Source: Chitinophaga chungangae
GTDB taxonomy: Bacteria > Bacteroidota > Bacteroidia > Chitinophagales > Chitinophagaceae
Direction: 5' to 3'
Length of the DNA: 64,000 nucleotides
NCBI RefSeq assembly: GCF_017742215.1
Contig: NZ_JAGHKP010000001.1
Location: 682,001-746,000 of the forward strand
Below, one piece after another: positions 1 to 8,561 of the stretch. The notes under the pieces are model-generated. The model saw only the letters and a program-made list of their open reading frames with translations, had not been told where the DNA came from and searched no databases. The first letter of the stretch is position 1; every line of letters begins with the position of its first letter. The translations under genes were made by a program, and so were the position numbers.

Positions 1-8
1 ATGGCGTT

Positions 9-314
9 TTGTTTCAGCAGACTGCAACAGCCAGGACGGTAAAAGCTGAAAGATTAAAGATCTTCCAGGTATTTGTATCATATACGGCGATCCTGAAATC
101 TGAAGATCCCTATCGTAAGACGATAACGTTAATGTACGAGGCAATTAAAGCCTTTTTTACTTCAATCTATAAAAAAGTATCGCCCGATTTTATGGATGAA
201 CTATTTGAGGAACTGGATTTTGCGTATCTGATGTCCTTGCCATATCCGGCTCCTTTTGAGGATCAAAAATATGTAGGTGATAGTATCGTGCCTGGGGAAG
301 GCAATAGGCTGTAA
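9..314 (+). CDS. Small hypothetical protein, possibly 5' incomplete
   Basis: About 101 residues; I recognise no family. The frame is open to the left edge and the only start inside the window is a TTG at 9, so the true N-terminus may lie outside. The protein looks soluble and rich in aromatic and acidic residues (for example FMDELFEELDFAYLM near residues 61-75), with no signal peptide or membrane helix. It ends 66 bp before the first of two fibre-like genes on the same strand, so it could be co-transcribed with them. No function is proposed. Confidence 0.45.
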   Translation: MFQQTATARTVKAERLKIFQVFVSYTAILKSEDPYRKTITLMYEAIKAFFTSIYKKVSPDFMDELFEELDFAYLMSLPYPAPFEDQKYVGDSIVPGEGNRL

Positions 315-380
315 AAATTAAACGGTTTTTATTTTCGCTGGAGCTCCGCCCAGATCAAATTAGTAAAAGATTAATGCCCT

Positions 381-1652
381 ATGAAACAAATAAAATGGCT
401 CCTGGCCCTGGTGACCTTACTAACGACCAATGCTTATTCACAGCACGTGTACCAGATCCGGGCAGACAGTGTGCGCATCTACAACGTATGCGATACCGCG
501 GAACTGATCATCGAAAACCGTACCCGCGGCATATCCGGCTTTTTATTTAATAAAGGCAATGGCCGCACGGAATTCCGGCAATTACGCCTGGAGACAATTG
601 GCGACAACAAGCTGGCCATTTCCGGGCAGGATACGATCGATATCAGCACAATCGCGGCAGGAATCGATACGATCTTCCGCGCAGGAGACAGCATCCGGTA
701 CCAAAAAAATGGCCGTCAACACGCCGTTTATGCACCGCAGACCGGTGGCTCAGGCTCCCCGGGCGGCTTGGACGGACAGGTGCAATTTAACAATGCCGGT
801 GCTTTCGGCGGATCAGACAGCTTCAAATGGGATAATTCCAACCAGACATTAAACTTAGGCGCCAGCGGTTCGATGGAAAGCGGCAAGATCAATGGGGCAG
901 GGGAAAGCCTGCGCCTGCAGAAATCCGGAACGGACAGGATTGTTGTCGATAATACTGCAACGACCATATCCAATGCCAGTGTGCTGACGTTGGCGTCCAC
1001 CTCCAGCCTGTGGGCAACCGCGGAATTTGAGCTCAGTGCAGCTGTAGGATTCAATGGTTTTAACGTGAGTACGACTGAGGCAAAAATGTATGCCGGGGGA
1101 GGATATTTATCGATACCCACAACTCCCTGGGGGTGGGAGGTGCCGGTATTAATGGGCGAATCACAGTTGGATGTATTATCAAACGGAATAGTAAACGTTC
1201 GTGCATTGAGCGATGCATATATCTCAGGGTCAACTGTTAAAATTCAGAATTACATGGGAGACGACCTGTTGGTAGCTTTGGAAAACCAGGTAACAATAGG
1301 TTCTATATTCCCGGAGGCCACCAAGATAAATTTGCTTGTTAAAGGTTCCACCACTACAGAAAGCGCTATTTATGAGCATACCGCCCTTCCGGCGACCGCA
1401 ACAAGCTATGAGATATTGGCGACCGATCATGTAGTAAAGCTCACCTCGCCGAACCCGGGCGGCGCTAACAATCTCACGCTTCCGGACCCAAGTCAGGCAG
1501 AAGGCCGCATCCTCAAAATATACGCAGCCGGCGGCGCCAGCTGGACCACCAACTACAGCATCGAAGTCCCGGCATCCGCAACTACCACCAGTACTCTCGC
1601 AGGCTTAAAAACCATCCAGGTGATTGGCGGCGCATGGGTGCTTATCAATTGA
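381..1652 (+). CDS. Secreted fibre-like protein A (423 aa)
   Basis: The protein begins with a Sec signal (residues 1-20, ending NAYSQ). A segment of about 65 residues follows (QHVYQIRADSVRIYNVCDTA onwards) that is almost identical in the next gene. After a Gly/Ser-rich hinge near residues 120-130 comes a stretch with the pattern DGQVQFNNAGAFGG, then low-complexity Ser/Thr/Ala/Gly beta-type sequence, and a C-terminal module with the pattern NNLTLPDPSQAEGRILKIY. These patterns resemble tail-fibre or stalk-like surface proteins seen in Bacteroidota genomes. That resemblance is from memory; adhesion or surface display is inference. No catalytic motif is visible. The ATG at 381 is followed directly by the signal peptide. 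Confidence 0.7.
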   Translation: MKQIKWLLALVTLLTTNAYSQHVYQIRADSVRIYNVCDTAELIIENRTRGISGFLFNKGNGRTEFRQLRLETIGDNKLAISGQDTIDISTIAAGIDTIFRAGDSIRYQKNGRQHAVYAPQTGGSGSPGGLDGQVQFNNAGAFGGSDSFKWDNSNQTLNLGASGSMESGKINGAGESLRLQKSGTDRIVVDNTATTISNASVLTLASTSSLWATAEFELSAAVGFNGFNVSTTEAKMYAGGGYLSIPTTPWGWEVPVLMGESQLDVLSNGIVNVRALSDAYISGSTVKIQNYMGDDLLVALENQVTIGSIFPEATKINLLVKGSTTTESAIYEHTALPATATSYEILATDHVVKLTSPNPGGANNLTLPDPSQAEGRILKIYAAGGASWTTNYSIEVPASATTTSTLAGLKTIQVIGGAWVLIN

Positions 1653-1701
1653 CCAACCCTGGCGCTCCGGTCCGGATCAAAACCAATAAAGATTAATACC
1701 T

Positions 1702-2679
1702 ATGAAAAGGATCAAATGGCTCTTCGCCTTGTTTTTCTTACTGGCTACCAATGCATATTCACAGCATGTATACCAGATCCGAGCAGACAGCGTGCGCATC
1801 TACAACGTATGCGATACCGCGGAACTGATCATCGAAAACCGCACGCGCGGCGTATCGGGCTACCTGTTCAACAAAGGCAACGGACGCACTGAATTCCGGC
1901 CTATCCGGCTGGAAACCGTCGGAAGCAGCCAGATCGCGATCACCGGGCAGGATACGCTTGATATTGCCAGCCTCTCCGGCTTGAGTGGCGGGATAGATTC
2001 GATATACAGGAGCGGGGATAGTTTGATATATGTGAAGAACGGGGTAGCTTATGGCGTATCGGCACCCGGTTCAGGAGGAGGCGCAAATATCTATACAGCA
2101 GATGGAACGCTAACCGGTAACCGGGTTCTGCTTGGAAGCGGCCGTGCTTATAGTTTGACATTGGACTCGCTGAATCAATTCAGAGCAAAAGGGAATTTGG
2201 TCAGCGTTGTCGGTGGTCAAAATAACACGCAAGCCAGTTTGCTCCTGCAGGGTGGGCAAAGTAACTGGGATTTGCTCAGTTCGGGTACACGGGTGGTGTC
2301 TATGCAATTGGATGTTGGTCGGGCGCTGCTCATGGTTGATAGCGCATCCCTCTCCGTGGGGGCAAGTACGAGCATGAGTCCGGGTGTCCGGCTGGAAGGG
2401 GCTGTGACAATGGATTTTATGCTCCTTCTAATGAACCATACGATTGGAAAAAAAGGATACTTCTTTGCGATGAATACACAATTCCAGAATATCACGATTG
2501 CTCTTCCTCCTTCAACAGTCGGCCGGGTACTGATGTTTAAAAAGGTACACGCAGCGAACGTTGTAACGCTCACCCCGTACGGCTCGGAAAAAATAGACGG
2601 TCAAACCTCCGCAACACTAACCGACAATAACCAGGTGCTGCGGCTGGTCGGGATGGGTTCCGGCTGGTATATCATGTAA
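1702..2679 (+). CDS. Secreted fibre-like protein B, paralogue of A (325 aa)
   Basis: Residues 1-66 match protein A almost position by position, including the signal peptide and the segment YNVCDTAELIIENRTRG. After a Gly-rich hinge near residue 125 (SAPGSGGG) the sequence diverges completely. The C-terminus (IALPPSTVGRVLMFKKVHAA, then TPYGSEKIDG) has the repeating beta pattern of fibre tip modules. The 45 bp upstream of the ATG also resemble the region upstream of gene A (both contain GATCAAA and AAAGATTAAT), so promoter-proximal DNA and 5' end were duplicated together. It is a likely surface or secreted structural protein of unknown ligand. The stop lies 10 bp before a minus-strand terminator. 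Confidence 0.7.
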   Translation: MKRIKWLFALFFLLATNAYSQHVYQIRADSVRIYNVCDTAELIIENRTRGVSGYLFNKGNGRTEFRPIRLETVGSSQIAITGQDTLDIASLSGLSGGIDSIYRSGDSLIYVKNGVAYGVSAPGSGGGANIYTADGTLTGNRVLLGSGRAYSLTLDSLNQFRAKGNLVSVVGGQNNTQASLLLQGGQSNWDLLSSGTRVVSMQLDVGRALLMVDSASLSVGASTSMSPGVRLEGAVTMDFMLLLMNHTIGKKGYFFAMNTQFQNITIALPPSTVGRVLMFKKVHAANVVTLTPYGSEKIDGQTSATLTDNNQVLRLVGMGSGWYIM

Positions 2680-2688
2680 TTCACGGAC

Positions 2689-2718
2689 AAAAAAACTCCG
2701 GCCCCAAAAGGCCGGAGT
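2689..2718 (-). terminator. Intrinsic terminator just behind the TPP riboswitch
   Basis: A perfect 9-bp stem (ACTCCGGCC / GGCCGGAGT on the minus strand) with a short loop is followed by a run of seven T on the minus strand. It sits about 15 nt after the riboswitch 3' end, as expected for a transcription-attenuating expression platform. It could equally be the normal 3' terminator of the DUF4142 transcript. Confidence 0.85.
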
Positions 2719-2721
2719 CTC

Positions 2722-2815
2722 TACTTCACTCTCCCATTTCCCTGCGCCGGAATTACCCGGATCAGGTTCTAAAGGTGTAATCTCAGGCTTGAAGTTGCCA
2801 CCCTTATTGAGAAAA
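2722..2815 (-). ncRNA. TPP riboswitch (THI element), apparently orphan
   Basis: Read on the minus strand, the segment contains the canonical order of THI elements: GGGTGGC, then GCCTGAGA, CACCTTTAGAACCTGATC, a CGGGTAATTCCG hairpin and GCGCAGGGAA. The CUGAGA and GAACCUGAUC boxes bind the pyrimidine of thiamine pyrophosphate, and the UAAU/GCG..AGGGA half holds the pyrophosphate. GGTG/CACC and GGC/GCC pairings build the usual stems, and a weak P1 can form at 2809-2815 / 2724-2728. The element starts about 14 nt after the stop of the DUF4142 gene on the same strand and runs into a terminator. No thiamine synthesis or transport gene follows on the minus strand within the window; the next gene there is on the opposite strand. 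Confidence 0.88.
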
Positions 2816-2828
2816 AGTGAGTAAACTC

Positions 2829-3425
2829 TTATTTTATCTTCTCCTGTTCTTTTTTGATCATGTCCAAATGCTTGCGCAACTCTGGCAACGTTTTGCCGAA
2901 CCATGCCTTCACATCCGGGTCATTTGCGTCGGCCGCTGTTTTGTCAAACAGGTTGATGGCTCTTTCGTGCGCGTCTTTCAATTCCTCTAAATAAGCTTTA
3001 TCGAAATCCGTGCCGCTTTTTGCAAACAGGTCCGAAACGTCTTTAGCTTTCGCATCGGAAATGGCCGTCGGCAAAATCACGTTTTTCTTTCCTGCAAGGT
3101 CCATCAACTCCTTATTCGCTTTTTCATGCGCCTCCTGCATGTGTTTGGCTACATTCTTCACGCCGGCATTGGTAGTTTTGGTCTGCGCGTCGGTAGATAC
3201 TTTTACTTCCCACAGCCCGTCTTCAGCCGCTTCCGTCATGGCTTTGGAATCGCCGCGAAGGCTATCGCCCTCCAGCATATCCTTGTTCACGTCCTGCGCA
3301 AGGTCCTGCGTAATGCCCGTGTCCGCTGCCGTCGTCGTATCGTTTGCATTGCGGTTGGCGCCGCTGTTACAGGCGAACAGCCCGGTAATGGCCAGCGGCA
3401 ATAATAATGTGGTTAGGTTTTTCAT
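2829..3425 (-). CDS. DUF4142 domain lipoprotein (198 aa)
   Basis: An N-terminal lipoprotein signal ends in a lipobox (LFAC, Cys19). A Thr/Asp/Asn-rich linker is followed by a helical DUF4142 domain from about residue 60 to 195, with the family-typical KHMQEAHEKANKELMDLA helix and a late segment DPDVKAWFGKTLPELRKHL. DUF4142 proteins are predicted periplasmic or surface four-helix bundles of the ferritin-like/DUF305 type; their biochemical role is not established, although some are linked to stress responses. The gene stands alone on this strand, and its mRNA would run straight into the TPP riboswitch and terminator. Confidence 0.85.
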   Translation of the reverse strand: MKNLTTLLLPLAITGLFACNSGANRNANDTTTAADTGITQDLAQDVNKDMLEGDSLRGDSKAMTEAAEDGLWEVKVSTDAQTKTTNAGVKNVAKHMQEAHEKANKELMDLAGKKNVILPTAISDAKAKDVSDLFAKSGTDFDKAYLEELKDAHERAINLFDKTAADANDPDVKAWFGKTLPELRKHLDMIKKEQEKIK

Positions 3426-3611
3426 TGTTTCGGTTTTTCGATTCGCAAATAATAGTGAAAAGATTATGCCATCCGCCTACACCGCTGTTTTACAAGCCTT
3501 TGACTGTGGAATGTGTGGAATTACATGCATGGCTGTTTTCCCGGATCAGGTAATTTACATGACATATGTGTTATTAATTTCATATATTTGGGTTGAATTA
3601 GCGCCTTGCCT

Positions 3612-4415
3612 ATGAATACCCTCCAATTCCTGGCCTTTTTCCTGCTGCAGCTGAATTTTTCGCAGCCAGCCGTAAAGACCTTTCCCATCGCCGATTTCAA
3701 CGATAAAGTGCGTACGGCAGAATGGATGCTGGCCTACGACAGCGCCGCCTGGCGCATGTCTGACCTCGTTACGCATATAGACAACGACCTGCTCGCCCGC
3801 ATGGGCCGCGAATGGTTCTGCTTCCGCGGGCCGGATAGCCTCTGGAATGGTGTTTACGGGAAATATAAAGACGACCGCTACGATCTCGTCATTCATTACC
3901 GCATCATCGAAGCCGATTCCATCGCAATAGTGGAGGAAGAAAAGGTGGACAGCACCCTGCTCATTGCCGTTTCCAAAGCGATCAACGCCGCGTATGCTGA
4001 AGCCGGCTCACGGCTGGGGAAATCGTACGTGCGTTTCAACAAGTTCGTGCGCTGCCATGCCGATCAAACTATCACCATCTGGCTGCTGCCGGCCTTGCAA
4101 CCCGCTGAAGTAGCCATGTACGGCGGAGAATTTTATTATCATTTCGACCGTACCGGCGAAAAGCTGCTAGACCGCTGGGAATACCTGCAAAGTTTTAAAG
4201 GTTTTCGTTTCGGAAAGGAGCGGGAAGTGAAGCTGGAATACGAAGCAATGGCCATGCCGCCGCAGGGCGCCGTGTATTTCGCGCTGCAGTACCGCAACCG
4301 GTTCAAAGGGGTGCAGATCGAAACGAAAGAGAACGTCAGCACGTTAAATTTTAGTCAAACTAAAGGATATTATTGGGAACATAAAGCAAAAGACCTGCGG
4401 AAAATTGTAAATTAA
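3612..4415 (+). CDS. Exported protein of unknown function (267 aa)
   Basis: I chose the ATG at 3612 over an upstream in-frame TTG because it gives a compact Sec signal (MNTLQFLAFFLLQLNFSQ). The mature part shows no motif I can name. It contains a Trp/Tyr-rich middle (EWFCFRGPDSLWNGVYGKYK near residues 75-95) and a late beta-rich section (GGEFYYHFDRTGEKLLDRW), which suggests a small alpha/beta exported domain. The next gene, a secreted hydrolase, begins 24 bp after its stop on the same strand, so the two probably form an operon. No function is assigned. Confidence 0.6.
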   Translation: MNTLQFLAFFLLQLNFSQPAVKTFPIADFNDKVRTAEWMLAYDSAAWRMSDLVTHIDNDLLARMGREWFCFRGPDSLWNGVYGKYKDDRYDLVIHYRIIEADSIAIVEEEKVDSTLLIAVSKAINAAYAEAGSRLGKSYVRFNKFVRCHADQTITIWLLPALQPAEVAMYGGEFYYHFDRTGEKLLDRWEYLQSFKGFRFGKEREVKLEYEAMAMPPQGAVYFALQYRNRFKGVQIETKENVSTLNFSQTKGYYWEHKAKDLRKIVN

Positions 4416-4439
4416 TGGGCTTAAACCCACATTTGCACC

Positions 4440-5213
4440 ATGAGACACATCTTTTTGTACCTGTTCCTGTGTTGCCCTTTCCTTGCCGGGGCGCAGGATT
4501 TTGAAGCAAAACTGTTCCTCCGCGGCGCCGATACCCTGCCATACCGCATCCTGATGCCTGAAAATTACAGCGCCGTAAGAAAATACCCGCTGGTCGTATT
4601 TATGCATGGCGCGGGCGAAAGAGGCAACGACAACCAGGCGCAGCTCACGCACGGCAGCGCGCTTTTCCTGAAAGACAGCGTGCGCAAGGAGTTTCCTGCT
4701 ATCGTGATTTTCCCGCAATGCGCTAAAAATACTTCCTGGGCCACGCTTCGCCCGCAGCTGGACAGCGCGGGCAACCGCACCGGCTTCCTGTTTCCCGCGG
4801 AAGCCGCGCCCACCGTGCCTTCTATGCTTTTATACAAGTTGATCGACAGCCTGCTCGCTTCCAAAAGCGTAGACACCAAACGCGTGTACGTGGGCGGCCT
4901 GTCCATGGGCGGCATGGGCACGTTCGACATGTTGTCGCGTTTCCCTTCGCGTTTCGCGGCGGCCTTCCCCATTTGCGGCGCAGGCAACGAAACGCTCAGC
5001 AACCGTTACGCTAAAAATACCGCCCTCTGGATCTTCCACGGCGGCGACGATAATGTAGTGCCGCCAGGCTCTTCCCGCAAATTTTACGAACTGCTCAAAC
5101 AAGCCGGCGCCGACGTGCGTTACACGGAATACCCGGGCGTGGGGCACAACAGTTGGGACAATGCTTTCGCCGAACCGGAACTGCTGCCATGGCTGTTCTC
5201 CCATCATCTCTGA
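4440..5213 (+). CDS. Secreted alpha/beta hydrolase (esterase/peptidase type, 257 aa)
   Basis: A signal peptide (residues 1-18) is followed by an alpha/beta hydrolase fold. The oxyanion-region motif HGAGERG lies at residues 56-62, the nucleophile elbow GLSMGG at 153-158 puts the catalytic Ser at 155, the acid is within HGGDDNVVP (Asp203 or 204), and the His is in GVGHNSW (His236). The arrangement matches the prolyl-oligopeptidase/feruloyl-esterase-like group often annotated as predicted peptidase or PHB-depolymerase-like. The substrate cannot be read from sequence. A bidirectional terminator 20 bp after the stop separates it from the convergent haem operon. Confidence 0.85.
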   Translation: MRHIFLYLFLCCPFLAGAQDFEAKLFLRGADTLPYRILMPENYSAVRKYPLVVFMHGAGERGNDNQAQLTHGSALFLKDSVRKEFPAIVIFPQCAKNTSWATLRPQLDSAGNRTGFLFPAEAAPTVPSMLLYKLIDSLLASKSVDTKRVYVGGLSMGGMGTFDMLSRFPSRFAAAFPICGAGNETLSNRYAKNTALWIFHGGDDNVVPPGSSRKFYELLKQAGADVRYTEYPGVGHNSWDNAFAEPELLPWLFSHHL

Positions 5214-5233
5214 ACAAAAACGAACGCATAAAT

Positions 5234-5264
5234 AAAAATGTCCCGCAAGCGCCGGGACATTTTT
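5234..5264. terminator. Bidirectional terminator between hydrolase gene and haem operon
   Basis: A TGTCCCG/CGGGACA stem is flanked by AAAAA on the left and TTTTT on the right, so it can end transcripts from either side. Confidence 0.8.
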
Positions 5265-5272
5265 ATTTATGG

Positions 5273-5295
5273 AAAAACCCCGGCAAGTACCGGGG
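5273..5295 (-). terminator. Terminator of the haem operon
   Basis: On the minus strand a CCCCGG/CCGGGG stem with a 6-nt loop is followed by TTTTT, 42 nt after the hemL stop. Confidence 0.8.
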
Positions 5296-5336
5296 CCACT
5301 CTTCACATTCCTGGATTGATCTTGATCGTTAACTTC

Positions 5337-6623
5337 TTATTTGATCGCCTGCATAGACGCTTTGGCGGCATTGATGGTAAATTCGATGTCTTCCTGGCCG
5401 AGGGCATGACTGATGAACCAGCTTTCGAATGCGCTGGGCGGCAGGTATACGCCTCTCTCGAGCATGGCGTGGAAGAAACGCCTGAACAGTTCGTTGTTCG
5501 CGCCGGAAGCGGCGGTGAAGTCGACGATGGGATATTCCGCGAAATGCACGCTCATCATCGAACCGATGTGGTTGATCTGGTACACTACGCCGGCGGCGCC
5601 GAACGTTTCGCGGAGGCCTGCCACCAGCTGGGAAGTTTTTTCTTCCAGCTGTGTGTAGATGGCCGGGCGTTCCTGCAGCGTTTTCAGCAGCGTGTAACCC
5701 GCGATCATCGCGATGGGGTTGCCGCTGAGCGTGCCCGCCTGGTATATTTTGCCCGAAGGCGCAATGTGCTCCATGATCTCGCGGCGGCCCGCGAAAGCGC
5801 CTACCGGCATGCCTCCGCCGATGATCTTGCCGAATGTCACGATGTCCGCTTTTACGCCGAGCAGTTCCTGTGCGCCGCCTTTCGCCAGCCTGAAGCCGGT
5901 CATCACCTCGTCCATGATAAACACGATGCCGTGCGTATCGCACAGCGTGCGGAGGCCTTCCAGGAAGCCCGGCTGCGGCAGGATGCAGCCCATATTGCCG
6001 GCCACCGGTTCTACGATGATGGCCGCTATCTGTTCGGGGTATTCAGCCACGAGCTGTTCTACCGCGGGAAGATTGTTGTAAGGCACGCTCAGCGTGTCTT
6101 CAGCCACAGTGGCCGTTACGCCGGGCACAGACTGAATGCCGAGGGTGGCAACGCCGCTGCCCGCGCTCACGAGGAACGAATCCGCATGGCCATGGTAATT
6201 GCCTTCGAACTTGATCACCTTATTGCGGCCGGTGAAGCCGCGGGCCAGGCGCAGGGCGGACATGCAGGCTTCCGTGCCCGAGTTCACCATCCGCACCATG
6301 TCGATATTCGGCACCATGCTTACGATCAGCTCCGCCATGGCTATTTCCAGCTCGGTAGGCGCGCCGAACGAAGTGGAATACGTCGCGTATTCCTGGATGG
6401 CCTTTACTACCGGTTCGTAGGCATGACCAAGGATCATCGGGCCCCAGGAGTTGATGTAATCGATATAACGGTTGCCGTCTACGTCGTACATGTAAGCTCC
6501 TTTCGCGTGCTGCATGAACACGGGCGTGCCGCCCACGCTCCTGAAGGCGCGCACGGGCGAGTTAACGCCGCCGGGTATTACCTGCCGGGCTTTCTCGAAT
6601 AATGTTTTGCTTTTGGTATACAT
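5337..6623 (-). CDS. hemL: Glutamate-1-semialdehyde 2,1-aminomutase
   Basis: HemL converts glutamate-1-semialdehyde to 5-aminolevulinate with pyridoxal phosphate, the second step of the C5 haem route. The 428-residue length is normal. The start region ([15 protein letters not shown], residues 18-32), the phosphate-binding NSGTEA (114-119), the cofactor-contacting DEVMTGFR (238-245) and the Schiff-base lysine in FGKIIGGG (Lys266) are all present. It is the last gene of the haem operon, 14 bp after hemB. Together with HemA at the head of the operon it shows that this organism makes aminolevulinate from glutamyl-tRNA. Confidence 0.97.
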   Translation of the reverse strand: MYTKSKTLFEKARQVIPGGVNSPVRAFRSVGGTPVFMQHAKGAYMYDVDGNRYIDYINSWGPMILGHAYEPVVKAIQEYATYSTSFGAPTELEIAMAELIVSMVPNIDMVRMVNSGTEACMSALRLARGFTGRNKVIKFEGNYHGHADSFLVSAGSGVATLGIQSVPGVTATVAEDTLSVPYNNLPAVEQLVAEYPEQIAAIIVEPVAGNMGCILPQPGFLEGLRTLCDTHGIVFIMDEVMTGFRLAKGGAQELLGVKADIVTFGKIIGGGMPVGAFAGRREIMEHIAPSGKIYQAGTLSGNPIAMIAGYTLLKTLQERPAIYTQLEEKTSQLVAGLRETFGAAGVVYQINHIGSMMSVHFAEYPIVDFTAASGANNELFRRFFHAMLERGVYLPPSAFESWFISHALGQEDIEFTINAAKASMQAIK

Positions 6624-6637
6624 GCGGAATAAGGTTT

Positions 6638-7612
6638 TTATTGGTTTAACAGGCGCACCGCGTCTTTTGCGAAGTAAGTGGCGATCAGGTCCGCACCGGC
6701 TCTTTTGATGCTGGTGAGGCTTTCGATGATGGCCTTTTCTTCATTGATCCATCCCATTTTGGCGGCGGCTTTGATCATCGCGTATTCGCCGCTGACGTGG
6801 TAAGCGCTCACGGGAAGGGTTACACTGTCTTTAATGAGGCGGATGATGTCCAGGTAAGCCATGGCGGGTTTCACCATCACGATGTCCGCCCCTTCGTCCA
6901 CATCCATCAGCGTTTCGCGCAGCGCTTCCCGGGCGTTGGCGAAATCCATCTGGTAAGTTTTTTTATCGCCGAAACCGGGCGCGGAATCCAGCGCGTCGCG
7001 GAAAGGGCCGTAGAAACAACTGGCGTATTTGGCGCTGTAGGCCATGATGCCGGTCTTCGTAAAGTTGTTTTCTTCCAATGCCTCGCGGATTGCCAGGATG
7101 CGGCCGTCCATCATATCGCTCGGCGCCACAACGTCCGCCCCGGCCTGTGCATGGCTTACGCTCATCTGCGCGAGCACTTCCACGGTCGCGTCGTTCACGA
7201 TCTCTTCGTTTTCCACGATGCCGTCGTGACCGTAAGAAGAGAAGGGGTCGAGCGCCACATCCGTCATTACCACCATGCCGGGCACAGCGTCTTTCACGGC
7301 TTTGATGGCCCTTTGCATAAGACCGTCGGGATTCAGGGCTTCGGTGCCTTTGTTGTCTTTCAGTTCATCCGCACATTTTACGAACAGCAGCACGCTTTTG
7401 ATGCCCATGCTCCAGAGTTCTTTTGTTTCCTGCACGGTACCGTCCAGCGAATGGCGGAAATAACCGGGCATGGAGGAGATCTCTTCTTTCACGCCTTTTC
7501 CTTCCGTGATAAACAACGGGGCGATGAAATCGTTGGGCGTCAAAATGGTTTCCGCCACCATCGCGCGGATGGCAGGGGTCGTGCGTAAGATTCTGTTTCT
7601 TCTGATCATCAC
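6638..7612 (-). CDS. hemB: Porphobilinogen synthase (delta-aminolevulinic acid dehydratase)
   Basis: HemB condenses two aminolevulinate molecules to porphobilinogen. The two active-site lysines are visible: Lys195 in AYSAKYAS and Lys248 in [11 protein letters not shown]. In the metal-site region the sequence is [14 protein letters not shown] (residues 118-131), which lacks the three cysteines of zinc-dependent enzymes and resembles the Asp-rich version of magnesium- or potassium-responsive HemB proteins. Length (324) is standard. The gene lies 19 bp after hemF and 14 bp before hemL. The second in-frame ATG could also be the start. Confidence 0.97.
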   Translation of the reverse strand: MMIRRNRILRTTPAIRAMVAETILTPNDFIAPLFITEGKGVKEEISSMPGYFRHSLDGTVQETKELWSMGIKSVLLFVKCADELKDNKGTEALNPDGLMQRAIKAVKDAVPGMVVMTDVALDPFSSYGHDGIVENEEIVNDATVEVLAQMSVSHAQAGADVVAPSDMMDGRILAIREALEENNFTKTGIMAYSAKYASCFYGPFRDALDSAPGFGDKKTYQMDFANAREALRETLMDVDEGADIVMVKPAMAYLDIIRLIKDSVTLPVSAYHVSGEYAMIKAAAKMGWINEEKAIIESLTSIKRAGADLIATYFAKDAVRLLNQ

Positions 7613-7631
7613 TTTCTGTTTATGTTGTCTG

Positions 7632-8549
7632 CTAATCTTTTACCCATTCACGCGGTTTGAGGTATTCCAGCAACCTGGCTTCCTCGCTGCCCGGCTCGGG
7701 CTGAAAGTCGTACTCCCAGCGGGCCCTGGGCGGAAGGCTCATCAAAATGGATTCTATCCTTCCGTTCGTTTTCAGGCCGAACAGCGTGCCGCGGTCGTGT
7801 ATCAGATTAAACTCTACGTAACGGCCGCGCCTGTATTCCTGCCAGTCCGTCTGCGCTTCGGTGTACGGCAGCTCTTTGCGTTTGTTCACCAGCGGCAGGT
7901 AAGACGCGATGAACGAACCGCCCACCGCCACCTGGAATTTCAGGAGGTCTTCCGCCGTGCGTTCAGGCTGCGGGCGGAGGTAATCGTAAAAGATGCCCCC
8001 GATGCCGCGCGCTTCGTTGTTGCGGTGTTTATTGATGAAATATTCGTCGCAATGTTTTTTATACTGCGGGTACAGTTCTTTGCCGAACGGGTCGCAGGCA
8101 TCCTTAAAGGTACGATGGAAATGTGCGCCGTCTTCCTCGAAAATGTAATACGGCGTAAGATCGGCGCCGCCGCCGAACCAGCTGTCTTTCACTTCACCGT
8201 TTTCCCCGTACAGCTCAAAATACCGCCAGTTGGCGTGTACAGTGGGCACGAAGGGATTTTGGGGATGAATGACCAGCGAAATGCCCGCCGCCAGGAAGCT
8301 GCTGTTGTCTGCAACGTTGAACTGCTGCGCCATCACGGCGGGCAGCGTGCCGTGCACCACGGAGGTGTTCACGCCGCCTTTCTGGAATACGTTGCCATCG
8401 GCGATCACGCGGGTAATGCCCCCGCCGCCGCCCGCGCGCTCCCAGCGGTCTTCACGGAACTTCGCCTTGCCGTCGGCCGTTTCGAGGCCGTGGCAGATAT
8501 CGTTCTGCAGCTGGTGTATGAAGGAAATAAATTCGTCTTTGATGCTCAT
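7632..8549 (-). CDS. hemF: Oxygen-dependent coproporphyrinogen III oxidase
   Basis: HemF uses O2 to decarboxylate two propionates of coproporphyrinogen III to vinyl groups. At 305 residues it is the usual bacterial size. Family signatures include the Gly-rich start RAGGGGGITRV, the conserved VHANWRYFE segment, WFGGGADLTPYY and the C-terminal WEYDFQPEPGS. Its presence implies aerobic growth; no HemN/HemZ homologue is seen in the window. It starts 12 bp after the hemE stop. Confidence 0.96.
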   Translation of the reverse strand: MSIKDEFISFIHQLQNDICHGLETADGKAKFREDRWERAGGGGGITRVIADGNVFQKGGVNTSVVHGTLPAVMAQQFNVADNSSFLAAGISLVIHPQNPFVPTVHANWRYFELYGENGEVKDSWFGGGADLTPYYIFEEDGAHFHRTFKDACDPFGKELYPQYKKHCDEYFINKHRNNEARGIGGIFYDYLRPQPERTAEDLLKFQVAVGGSFIASYLPLVNKRKELPYTEAQTDWQEYRRGRYVEFNLIHDRGTLFGLKTNGRIESILMSLPPRARWEYDFQPEPGSEEARLLEYLKPREWVKD

Positions 8550-8561
8550 GGCCTGGTCAAT

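Noticed and set aside
381..2679. Prophage tail region
   Set aside because: The two fibre-like proteins have Sec signal peptides and there are no other phage genes such as terminase, capsid, integrase or lysis genes.
2617..2904. Minus-strand 95-codon open frame over the TPP riboswitch
   Set aside because: It overlaps the riboswitch, terminator and the end of the DUF4142 gene in another frame; the RNA element explains the conservation.
5238..6602. Plus-strand 454-codon open frame across hemL
   Set aside because: It is a GC-driven mirror frame of hemL, rich in His/Arg with no family pattern.
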